In this document: in pieces, positions 34,885 through 42,956 of the stretch | Layout of the letters: the number at the start of each line of letters is the position of its first letter | How positions within the stretch are numbered: the stretch's first letter is position 1 | Origin: JANXLS01 sp038227045 | GTDB lineage: Bacteria > Planctomycetota > SZUA-567 > H5-PLA8 | DNA: 61,832 nt | Assembly: GCA_038227045.1 (NCBI GenBank) | Contig: JBBRQD010000021.1 | Location: 1 to 61,832, forward strand | Direction: 5' to 3' | Translations under genes and position numbers: made by a program | The notes under the pieces: generated by a model | Databases searched by the model: none | Seen by the model: only the letters and a program-made list of their open reading frames with translations | Told to the model about the DNA's origin: nothing

Positions 34885-36288
34885 ATGCGAGAGAAGGATT
34901 CCGAACCCACGCCCGCCACGAAGCCCGACACCGATCCCGCGAATATGACGCCGCGGCAGATCGTCGCGGAGCTGGACCGCTATATCGTCGGCCAGGCAGC
35001 GGCTAAAAAAGCCGTCGCGATCGCGCTGCGCAACCGCTGGCGCCGGAAGAAGCTCGATCCGAGCATTCGCGAAGAAGTGGCTCCGAAAAACATTCTGATG
35101 ATCGGGCCGACCGGCGTCGGCAAAACGGAGATCGCGCGGCGTCTCGCGGCGCTCTCCGGCGCGCCGTTCGTCAAAGTCGAAGCGACGCGTTACACCGAAG
35201 TCGGCTACCACGGACGCGATGTTGAAAGCATGATTCGCGATCTGGTCAAACAAGCGCTGAACATGGCCCAGACGCGGGCTCGCGAAGACGTGAAGCCCAA
35301 GGCGGCGGAAGCCGCCGAAGAGCGCCTGCTCGACATTCTGCTCCCCGCGCCCGAGGCGTTCAGCGGCGCGTCGGTGAGCGACAAGGGGCCGGGCAGCGCT
35401 TCCGATCAATACGACAAGACGCGCGCTAAGCTGCGCAAAAAATTGCGCGATGGACAGCTCGACGACCGCGACGCGGAAATCGAAGTGCCGGCGGCCGGCG
35501 AAGTCGCGGGCGTTTTCGCGCCGTCGATGGGCGAAGAGATGAGCGCGGAATTGCAGGACGCGCTCACGCGCATGATGCCCAAGCGCACCAAGCGCCGCAA
35601 GATGACCGTCGTCGAAGCGCGCAAAATCATCGAGGCTGAAGAGGCGGAGAAGCTCATCGATCAGGACGCCGTGGCGCGGCAGGCGATCGAGTCCGCCGAG
35701 AACTTCGGCATCGTGTTCATTGACGAAATCGACAAAGTCGCGGGCAGCGGCAAAGGCCATGGGCCAGACGTCTCGCGCGAAGGCGTACAGCGCGACATGC
35801 TGCCGATCGTCGAAGGCGCGTCGGTCAGCACGCGCTGGGGTCTCGTCAAGACCGATCATATTCTGTTCATCGCCGCGGGCGCGTTCCACATGTCCAAGCC
35901 CAGCGATTTGCTCCCGGAATTGCAGGGCCGCTTTCCGATCCGTGTCGAACTGCAGGATCTCACCGAGGACGATTTCCGCCGGATTTTGACCGCGCCCAAG
36001 AATGCGCTGACCAAGCAGTACGGGGCGCTTCTGGCGACCGAAGGCGTGAATCTAGAATTCTCGGAGGACGGCCTGTTGTCGCTCGCGCGCATCGCGGCAA
36101 CGGCCAACGCGCGCAGCCAGAACATCGGCGCGCGGCGACTGCACACCGTCATGGAAAAACTGCTCGAAGACATCAGCTTCGAAGCCACCGAACTGGTGGA
36201 CAAAAACATCCTGGTCGACGCAAAAATGGTCGAAGAGCGCCTCAAGCCGATTCTCGACGATGAGGACCTGGCGAAATATATTCTGTAA
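34885..36288 (+). CDS. hslU: HslU ATPase
   Basis: The 467-residue AAA+ unfoldase feeds substrates to HslV. After MTPRQIVAELDRYIVGQ comes Walker A GPTGVGKT (74-81), the GYHGRDVESMIRDL pore region (usually GYVGRDV; here His instead of Val), an I-domain, Walker B IVFIDEIDKVAG, sensor motifs, and the C-terminal LAKYIL that docks into HslV. Because the usual pore motif is GYVG, the Val-to-His change is noteworthy. The start ATG has no strong ribosome site; in-frame ATGs at 34807 and 34840 are alternatives, but family alignment favours 34885. Confidence 0.96.
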   Translation: MREKDSEPTPATKPDTDPANMTPRQIVAELDRYIVGQAAAKKAVAIALRNRWRRKKLDPSIREEVAPKNILMIGPTGVGKTEIARRLAALSGAPFVKVEATRYTEVGYHGRDVESMIRDLVKQALNMAQTRAREDVKPKAAEAAEERLLDILLPAPEAFSGASVSDKGPGSASDQYDKTRAKLRKKLRDGQLDDRDAEIEVPAAGEVAGVFAPSMGEEMSAELQDALTRMMPKRTKRRKMTVVEARKIIEAEEAEKLIDQDAVARQAIESAENFGIVFIDEIDKVAGSGKGHGPDVSREGVQRDMLPIVEGASVSTRWGLVKTDHILFIAAGAFHMSKPSDLLPELQGRFPIRVELQDLTEDDFRRILTAPKNALTKQYGALLATEGVNLEFSEDGLLSLARIAATANARSQNIGARRLHTVMEKLLEDISFEATELVDKNILVDAKMVEERLKPILDDEDLAKYIL

Positions 36289-36349
36289 GACGCGCGGGAT
36301 TGAATTGAAAAGCACGCAGGACGGCGCGGCGTCGTTGAACCCAATCGCT

Positions 36350-38539
36350 ATGAAAATCGATTTTAAAAATTCGCTTTGGCCGTGGGCCGCGGCGCTTCTG
36401 GCGCTGACACTGAGCGCCTACGCCACGGGATTCAATGGCGTCTTTGTTTACGACGATATTTCCGGGATGGTCAACAACGAGATGCTGCGGAATTGGTCGC
36501 GGCTGGATCAAATCGTCGGCGCAATTCCGGGCCGCCCGGCCGTTTCGCTGTCGTTCGCAATCGACTACGCGATCCTGGGGCCTCAACCATTCGGTTATCA
36601 TTTCACGAATCTTGCGATGCATTTGATGGCCGCTCTTTTGTTTTTAGGTATCGCGCGACGGACGTTTCTTAAGAAACCGAATGCCACTGACGCCGCGCCG
36701 CTGGCATTCGCCGCCGCGCTTCTCTGGGCGGTCCATCCGCTGCATACCGAAGCGGTGACGTACATTATTCAGCGCTGCGAATGCATGATGGGGATGTTCT
36801 TTTTTCTGTCCCTTTATTGCGTCGTTCGCGGCGCCGAATCGGAACGCAAAACGGCCTGGCACGCGGCGGCCATTGGTGCGGCGGCGGTGTGCGCGGGATG
36901 CAAGCAAACCGCCGCCGTTTTGCCGCTGGTCGTGCTGCTGTACGACCGCTGTTTCATCTCCGACTCGTTCGCGGCCGCGTTAAAACGAACGCCCGCGCTG
37001 CTGGCAGGTCTGCTTGTGTCGTGGGCCGTGATCGTTCTTTCGCTGGTTTTGACGCCGTCCAAAGTCACGTCGGTGGGATTTGCGATGCAGGGCCTCACGC
37101 CATTCGCCTACGCGCGGTCGCAGTTTGTGGTGATCGTTCATTACCTTCGGCTTGCGGTGTGGCCGGTTGGCCAGTGTTTCGATTACGCGTGGCCCGTCGA
37201 AACCGATTATGCCCGCATCGTTCCGTGCGCGGCGCTGATCGCGATCCTGCTCGGCTTGAGCGTGTGGCAGCTTGTGCGAAATCGGCCGGCCGGATTTTGG
37301 GGCGCATTTTTTTTCCTGACTCTCGCGCCCACCTCCAGCGTATTGCCCATTTACGATCTGGCCTGCGAACGGCGCATGTACCTTCCGCTGGCAGCAGTGG
37401 CGATGCTGGCGGTCATGGGACTTCACGCCCTTCTGCAAAAAATCGCCAGTGCCCCTGACGAAAAAGAAACAGGTGTCCCGTCATTTATTTCGCGCGGATC
37501 GGCGGTGCTCTGCATCGCCGTGCTGTTGGCGCTGCCGCTGGGTTATTTGACCGCCATGCGCAACACGCTCTATTGGGACAGCCTGTTTATCTGGAGCGAT
37601 GTGGAAGAGAAAAGTCCGGCGAATTCGCATGCGTGGGAAGCTGTCGGAAATTTGAAATTGAAAAATGGCGATACCGCCGGCGCGAAAGTGCATTTAAAAA
37701 AAGCGCTTGAGCTCAAACCGTACTATCCCGACGCGCTCGGAACGCTCGGCACGGCGCATCTGGTCGAAAAGAATTATCCCGAAGCCCTCGGCTTGTTTCG
37801 CCAGGCGCTGTCATTGGATCCCAAGCACGCGCAATCGCTGTATGGCCTGACCGAAGCGTTGCGTGGCGCGGGCCGCAACGGCGAGGCCATCGCAGCGGTC
37901 CAGCACGCCATCGAACTGCAGCCCGACGATGCTCAAATCCAGGCGCAATATGGCGGCGAATTGTTCAAGGCCGGCCGAGTAGCGGACGCCATTCGCGTGT
38001 ACTCCGGAGCGTTGCGCCACGATCCGTATTCCGCAGGCATTCACAATGGGCTGGGGAGTGCTCTGGCGACGGCCGGACGCATGCCGGAAGCGCTGATCGA
38101 ATTCGAAGCTGCCTTGAGGCTCAAGCCCGGCGATGCGGACGCGTGGTATAACCGCGGAAACGCGCTGGAGATAATGGGCAAAATCCCGGACGCCGTGAAT
38201 TCCTATGCCGCTGCACTGAAGGCCAATCCTGAAATGGCGCCGGCAGCAAACGCGCTGGCCTGGATATTGTCCACCAGTCCAGCGGCTGAAATTCGAGACG
38301 GCAAAGCGGCCGTTCAGTTTGCCGAAAAAGCCTGCGGGTTGACGGGCGGAGAAAATGCGTTGATGCTCGATACGCTGGGCGCCGCGTACGCCGAATCCGG
38401 GCAGTTCGACAAAGCCGCGTCGGCTGCCGAAAACGCGTTGAAACGAACGGCACCCAATTCGCCGTTCGCGCGCGAAATCCGAACCCATTTGATCTTGTTT
38501 AAAGCAGGCAAACCGATTCGCACGGGTCCAAAACAATAA
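36350..38539 (+). CDS. TMTC-like membrane glycosyltransferase with C-terminal TPRs
   Basis: A 729-residue polytopic membrane protein resembling TMTC-type O-mannosyltransferases (GT-C fold). Luminal-loop motifs after the first helix are FVYDDISGMVNNE (the double acidic motif) and HPLHTEAVTYIIQRCE. About ten helices (15-420) are followed by TPRs (about 430-700: LKLKNGDTAGAKVHLKKALELKP, ALGLFRQALSLDPKHAQSLY). Acceptor and donor (probably a polyprenyl-phosphate sugar) are unknown. It faces a paralogue (38550-40661) with only ten bases between stops. No ribosome site stands out at the ATG. Confidence 0.85.
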   Translation: MKIDFKNSLWPWAAALLALTLSAYATGFNGVFVYDDISGMVNNEMLRNWSRLDQIVGAIPGRPAVSLSFAIDYAILGPQPFGYHFTNLAMHLMAALLFLGIARRTFLKKPNATDAAPLAFAAALLWAVHPLHTEAVTYIIQRCECMMGMFFFLSLYCVVRGAESERKTAWHAAAIGAAAVCAGCKQTAAVLPLVVLLYDRCFISDSFAAALKRTPALLAGLLVSWAVIVLSLVLTPSKVTSVGFAMQGLTPFAYARSQFVVIVHYLRLAVWPVGQCFDYAWPVETDYARIVPCAALIAILLGLSVWQLVRNRPAGFWGAFFFLTLAPTSSVLPIYDLACERRMYLPLAAVAMLAVMGLHALLQKIASAPDEKETGVPSFISRGSAVLCIAVLLALPLGYLTAMRNTLYWDSLFIWSDVEEKSPANSHAWEAVGNLKLKNGDTAGAKVHLKKALELKPYYPDALGTLGTAHLVEKNYPEALGLFRQALSLDPKHAQSLYGLTEALRGAGRNGEAIAAVQHAIELQPDDAQIQAQYGGELFKAGRVADAIRVYSGALRHDPYSAGIHNGLGSALATAGRMPEALIEFEAALRLKPGDADAWYNRGNALEIMGKIPDAVNSYAAALKANPEMAPAANALAWILSTSPAAEIRDGKAAVQFAEKACGLTGGENALMLDTLGAAYAESGQFDKAASAAENALKRTAPNSPFAREIRTHLILFKAGKPIRTGPKQ

Positions 38540-38549
38540 GCTGCCCGCC

Positions 38550-40661
38550 TCAATTCTTCTTGTCGCGATATGGCTTCCCGGATTTGAAAAGCGCGAGATG
38601 CGTCTGGATTTCCTTGGCCAGACCGGGATAGGCCTGCGCGAGTTTCAGCGCGGTCTCGGCTGTTGCGATTGCTTTTTCAAATTGTCCGGATTCGGCGTAC
38701 GCGGCGGCCAGCGTGTCGAGCATCAACGGGTGCTTGTTCTGCGTTTGCGCGCATGAGGCTTCGGCGAGCGTGACCGCTTCCGCGCCGTTGCGCAGCTTGT
38801 CATTCGCGGACGCGGCGAGCAGCCAGGCGAGCGCGTTTGCAATCGACAGGCGGTTTGGATTCTCACGCAACGCGGCACGATAGCTTTCGATCGCGTCGGC
38901 TTCGCGCCCTGACAGTTCATAGGCTTTGCCGCGATTGAAAATCGCGCCTTCGTTTTCGGGCTGAAGAAGCAGGACTTCGTTGAATTCAAAGATCGCGTCG
39001 TCGAAACGTCCGGCGCCTGCGAGGGCGCTGCCCATGTTGAGATGGATTGCGGGATTCAAGGGCAACTGCGCCAACATCGATCCCGCGCGCTGAATCGCCC
39101 CGTTGTCTTTATCGCGCATCGCCCACGAACGATACAGGCCCACCCAGGAACCGGCGTGCTGCGGAGTGATCTTCAGCGCGGTTTCAAACGACGCAATCGC
39201 CCCAGCGTAATCCTTTTGCGCAAGCAGCACATGGCCCTTCATCAAGTGCGTCTCCGGCAAATTGGGCCGCAGCGCCACCGCTTTGTCGATGTATTCAAGA
39301 GCCTTCGCATTGTCGTGATTTTCCAGCGCGTCCATGGCCACGAGCGAATAGGCGCGCGGATTGTCCGGCCGCTTCGCGAGGATATCATCCATCATCGCGA
39401 GTTTGTTGGCGTAAAGCGTATTGCGAAAAAAAGTGGCTGTGCCCAGCGCGACGCCGGCAACCACGAACACGGCGACCGTTAATCGAATAGCCAGCGGCTG
39501 TGATTGCTCTGAGAATAGCCCTTGCGCAAGAATGTATACGCCCGCGACCGCCAGAACCGCCAGCGCGGCGAGCGACAAATACATGCGGTGCTCGACCGCA
39601 AGGTCGGCGATCGGCATGATGCTCGATGTCGGCGCGAGAATCAGGAAGAACCACGCGCCGCAGAACCCCGCGGCGGTGTTTTTGCGAAGCTGCCACATTG
39701 TGGCACCAACCAGCCCGAGCACGAGTGCCGCGCAGGGCACAATCCGCAGCGGATCGCGCTCGATATTCCAGGCGTAATCGAGGCACAAACCAGCGGGCCA
39801 GAACGCCAGTCGCAGATATTGGACAATCACCACGAATTCCGAGCACGCGTAATTGAGGGGCTTTATTTTTTCCATGCCGAAGCCGGCGGAGCCGACGTTC
39901 GGAACCATTTTCAGCAGCACGACGATGATCAGCCACGACACACAAAGACCCGCGTGCAAAAAAGGCGCGCGTTTCCACGCCGCTTTGAACGTTCCTGAAA
40001 TGAAGCATCGGTCGTACAACAGGAAGACGATGGGCAGAACCGCGATCACCTGCTTGCAGCCCGCACCCAATGCGGTGGCTGTAATTGCGCCCGCGTGCCA
40101 GGCCATCTTTGAATTCGATTCCGCGCCGCGGATCGCGCAGTACAGCGCGAGCAGAAAAAACATGCCCATCATGCTTTCCGCACGCTGCACGACATAGGTT
40201 ACGGCTTCCGTTTGAAGCGGATGCAGCGCCCAGATCAATGCCGCCGAAAACGCGAGCGGCGTCGCCGCCGATCCGAACCGCACGCGCAATCTTTCGGAGA
40301 GCAGCGAGCGGCGAATCACGCCGAAGAGCAGCAGCGCGGCCGCCAGATGCGCGGCGAGATTGAACGCGTGGTAGCCGGCGGGTTCCAATCTGAAGAGCGC
40401 ATAGTCGATCGCGAACGTCAACGCCACGACCGGGCGCGTCACGTTTTCAGCGTCGCCGAACAAGCGGCCGGGTTGGGACAAATCGCGCAGCGATTCGTTG
40501 CGTTCGATACTGCGGACGTCATCCAGATGAAAGACACCGCGATGGCAGTTCGCATACGCCGCGAGCACGCACACAATGAGCGCCGCCGCCCAACCGGCTG
40601 AATCGTGCAGGCGGGAAATCTGTGGCACGGGAGGGCTTTGCGATGAGGTCGGATTTTCCAT
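38550..40661 (-). CDS. TMTC-like membrane glycosyltransferase, paralogue
   Basis: A 703-residue paralogue of the convergent neighbour. Shared motifs are FHLDDVRSIERNESL (acidic pair), HPLQTEAVTYVVQRAE, GAGCKQVIAVLPIVFLLYDRCFIS, LAPTSSIMPIADLAVEHRMYLSL, and TPRs from about residue 400 (ALENHDNAKALEYIDKAVALRP). The N-terminus has 20 extra Ser/Pro-rich cytosolic residues. The start ATG at 40661 is chosen because the longer frame adds a basic, non-conserved stretch. The pair looks like an inverted duplication, with possible division of labour between acceptors. Confidence 0.85.
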   Translation of the reverse strand: MENPTSSQSPPVPQISRLHDSAGWAAALIVCVLAAYANCHRGVFHLDDVRSIERNESLRDLSQPGRLFGDAENVTRPVVALTFAIDYALFRLEPAGYHAFNLAAHLAAALLLFGVIRRSLLSERLRVRFGSAATPLAFSAALIWALHPLQTEAVTYVVQRAESMMGMFFLLALYCAIRGAESNSKMAWHAGAITATALGAGCKQVIAVLPIVFLLYDRCFISGTFKAAWKRAPFLHAGLCVSWLIIVVLLKMVPNVGSAGFGMEKIKPLNYACSEFVVIVQYLRLAFWPAGLCLDYAWNIERDPLRIVPCAALVLGLVGATMWQLRKNTAAGFCGAWFFLILAPTSSIMPIADLAVEHRMYLSLAALAVLAVAGVYILAQGLFSEQSQPLAIRLTVAVFVVAGVALGTATFFRNTLYANKLAMMDDILAKRPDNPRAYSLVAMDALENHDNAKALEYIDKAVALRPNLPETHLMKGHVLLAQKDYAGAIASFETALKITPQHAGSWVGLYRSWAMRDKDNGAIQRAGSMLAQLPLNPAIHLNMGSALAGAGRFDDAIFEFNEVLLLQPENEGAIFNRGKAYELSGREADAIESYRAALRENPNRLSIANALAWLLAASANDKLRNGAEAVTLAEASCAQTQNKHPLMLDTLAAAYAESGQFEKAIATAETALKLAQAYPGLAKEIQTHLALFKSGKPYRDKKN

Positions 40662-40794
40662 GACTGAATTATCGGCGATCGCACCGGCGCGCGAAACGAC
40701 TTTTCGACGAACTCGCAGGATCATGGTTTGACTGAATGTGAAAAGACCGTAATGTCTGCATAAGGGGCTCCCGTGCGCCCTTCAGGAGAATGCC

Positions 40795-41208
40795 ATGGCC
40801 AAGGTAAGAACCAGCATTCAATTCTTGAAATACGCCGACAATTTTAAAAGCTACAATGCCGGCGAGATCATTTTTAAAGAAAACGATCCCGGGTTGCTCA
40901 TGTACGTAGTCCGCAAGGGCAGCGTCGAATTGCGCCGCGAAGGACAGCTTCTCGAGGTTGTCGTGGCCGGCCAGATTTTCGGCGAAATGGCGCTTATCGA
41001 ACACAGCACACGCAGCGCCACGGCGACCGCCTGCACCGCGTGCGAATTGGTGCAGCTCGACGAAGAGAAATTCACATACATGGTCAGCCAGTCGCCCTTT
41101 TTTGCGCTCGACGTCCTGCGCGTCATGGCAAAACGGCTGCGGCACACGACCGAGGCAATCACGCGCATTTCCGGGCGAATGCAAAATGCGGGGCGCGGAA
41201 CTGAGTAA
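40795..41208 (+). CDS. Stand-alone cyclic-nucleotide-binding domain protein
   Basis: A 137-residue protein made of a single cNMP-binding beta-roll: YNAGEIIFKENDPGLLMYVVRKGSVEL, then GQIFGEMALIEHSTRSATATA, which corresponds to the phosphate-binding cassette (FGE-x-AL...R-A-A). No helix-turn-helix follows, unlike Crp. AGGAGAA precedes the ATG. It ends one base before the stop of the convergent epimerase. It may be a regulatory subunit, or may simply report a second messenger; the partner is unknown. Confidence 0.88.
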   Translation: MAKVRTSIQFLKYADNFKSYNAGEIIFKENDPGLLMYVVRKGSVELRREGQLLEVVVAGQIFGEMALIEHSTRSATATACTACELVQLDEEKFTYMVSQSPFFALDVLRVMAKRLRHTTEAITRISGRMQNAGRGTE

Positions 41209-41209
41209 C

Positions 41210-42178
41210 TCACTGCGGTTTTGCCGCGAGCTGGCTGCGGTGCCAGTTGAGCAGATCTTTCAATGTTTTTTCGAGCGGGACCACGGGCGACCAGCCCGTC
41301 GCGGCTTTTATTTTTTCGATGCTGCCGCGCACGTCCATCACCTGGTTCGCGCCGCGCACGCGGGACGGATCCAGGCGGATTTCCACTTTTACGCGCGCCA
41401 TGTTGACCAGGATATTGAGCATTTCCTTCACTTCCACGCTCACGCCCGTCGCGAGATTGTACGCTTCGCCTTTGGCGCCTTGAAGCGCCAGCATTCGATA
41501 GCCGCGAACGATGTCGCGGACATCCGAAAAATCGCGCCGCGGAGAGAGATCGCCGACGTGAATCACATGCTCGGCGCCGTTTTCCACTTTGGCGATCTGT
41601 TCGGCAAACGTCGAACAGACGAAGTCGGCGCGCTGCCGCGGGCCGGTGTGATTGAATGGGCGCGCCAGCACCACATGCAAGCCATAGATTTTAATCAGCG
41701 GGTGCGCGGCCAGTTCCAAAGCCGCCTTTCCCGCCGCGAAAATGCTCACCGGCGGTGCGAACGGATAATCCTCGGTGACCGGCAGCCGCTCCGGCGCGAC
41801 GGGTCCGTAGACTTCCGCCGAGCTGACCAGCAGCACGCGCGTGCCGGGGCTGAGCGTGTGAACTGCTTCGAGCAGGTGAATGCCGGAGAGCAGGTTGGCT
41901 TCGTAGGTTTTGGCCGGCTCGCGTTCCGCATCTTTTACATAGCTGATGCCGGCGAGATGAAAGAGCGCGTCGAATTGGTTTTCGCGCACAACGCCGCGCA
42001 GAAAATCGGGCTGCGTCAGATCGCCGATGCGCAGCGTGATGTGGTCCAGTTGATGCGCGATGTTGTTGGTCCGTGCGCCCGGACGGCACGTGCCCCAGAC
42101 TTCGTCGCCCTCGTTCAGGCAATGATCCACCAGATGCGATCCGGCAAATCCCTCCGCGCCGGTAATCAGGATCTTCAT
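41210..42178 (-). CDS. NAD-dependent epimerase/dehydratase (extended SDR), Tyr-to-Phe at active site
   Basis: The 322-residue protein has the Rossmann motif GAEGFAGSHL (7-16), LFHLAGISYVKDAE, and RPFNHTGPRQRADFV, as in GDP-mannose 4,6-dehydratase and GDP-6-deoxyhexose reductases. The catalytic YxxxK reads FAAGK (Phe147, Lys151; Phe codon TTC), so the usual acid/base Tyr is missing. The Ser in VLLVSSAEVYG is present. Either another residue replaces it or the protein is a binding/structural paralogue. It overlaps the DedA gene (ATGA), indicating coupling. The gene would act on nucleotide sugars for envelope or exopolysaccharide. Confidence 0.85.
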   Translation of the reverse strand: MKILITGAEGFAGSHLVDHCLNEGDEVWGTCRPGARTNNIAHQLDHITLRIGDLTQPDFLRGVVRENQFDALFHLAGISYVKDAEREPAKTYEANLLSGIHLLEAVHTLSPGTRVLLVSSAEVYGPVAPERLPVTEDYPFAPPVSIFAAGKAALELAAHPLIKIYGLHVVLARPFNHTGPRQRADFVCSTFAEQIAKVENGAEHVIHVGDLSPRRDFSDVRDIVRGYRMLALQGAKGEAYNLATGVSVEVKEMLNILVNMARVKVEIRLDPSRVRGANQVMDVRGSIEKIKAATGWSPVVPLEKTLKDLLNWHRSQLAAKPQ

Positions 42179-42867
42179 TTAACGTCCTGCGCTCCAGTTT
42201 CCACGTTCGCCGCGGCCGGCACTTCCTTCCCGTGTGAAAATCTCGATTTAATGACGGTGACGATGATCGGCAGCAATGAAACAAGAATAACCGCTGCGAT
42301 CGATTTCTCGAGATTATTGCCGACCCATGGGATTCCGCCCAGAAAATATCCCAGCACGCTCAGGCTCAAAATCCAGCCGATGCCGCCGAAAATATTATAC
42401 GCGATGAACTGGCGGTAGGGCATCTGCGCGATGCCCGCGACGACTGGCGCGAACGTGCGGATCAGCGGCACGAACCGCGCCATCACGATGGTCGCTCCGC
42501 CGTGCTTTTCGTAAAACTCTTTAGTCTTCAACAGATGGTCTTTTCGAAAAAAGAGCGTTTTCTCGCGCTCGTACATTTTGATTCCGGCCCGCTTGCCGAT
42601 CCAATAGCCCACCGTATCCCCGATAATTGCGGCGGGGATCAAACACAAGTTGAGGGTCAGGAGATCGAGCGGCACTTTGGCATGCATCGCGCTTTCCGGA
42701 TTGCAGGCAAGGCCAGCCGTGAACAACAGCGAATCGCCAGGTAAAAAAAATCCGACCAGCAGTCCTGTCTCGGTAAAAATAATCGCCGTCATCCCGGCAT
42801 AGCCGAGTTGCTGGACGAGATTTTCAATATCTTTTAACTGATGATAAAGCGAGACGAAAAAATTCAT
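42175..42867 (-). CDS. DedA-family membrane protein
   Basis: A 230-residue polytopic protein of the DedA/SNARE-associated (VTT) family. Hallmarks are ETGLLVGFFLPGDSLLFTAG, the amphipathic loop with GDTVGYWIGKRAG, ARFVPLIRTFAPVVAGIAQMPYRQFIAYN, and GYFLGGIPW. Conserved Arg residues of the FxR motif are present. Members are undecaprenyl-phosphate or phospholipid flippases or transporters. The stop overlaps the epimerase start. The ATG at 42867 is preferred to a TTG at 42879. Confidence 0.94.
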   Translation of the reverse strand: MNFFVSLYHQLKDIENLVQQLGYAGMTAIIFTETGLLVGFFLPGDSLLFTAGLACNPESAMHAKVPLDLLTLNLCLIPAAIIGDTVGYWIGKRAGIKMYEREKTLFFRKDHLLKTKEFYEKHGGATIVMARFVPLIRTFAPVVAGIAQMPYRQFIAYNIFGGIGWILSLSVLGYFLGGIPWVGNNLEKSIAAVILVSLLPIIVTVIKSRFSHGKEVPAAANVETGAQDVK

Positions 42868-42956
42868 TGTTTTACCCAAGGCCTAAACGGTCAGAGTCCG
42901 CGGCACGGCGCGGTGCACAATCCGGTGAATTCACTCGGATCGTGAACGCAATATCG

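Noticed and set aside
40958..42418. 486-codon plus-strand frame
   Set aside because: It runs across the end of the cNMP protein and antisense to the epimerase and DedA genes, all of which have clear family motifs.
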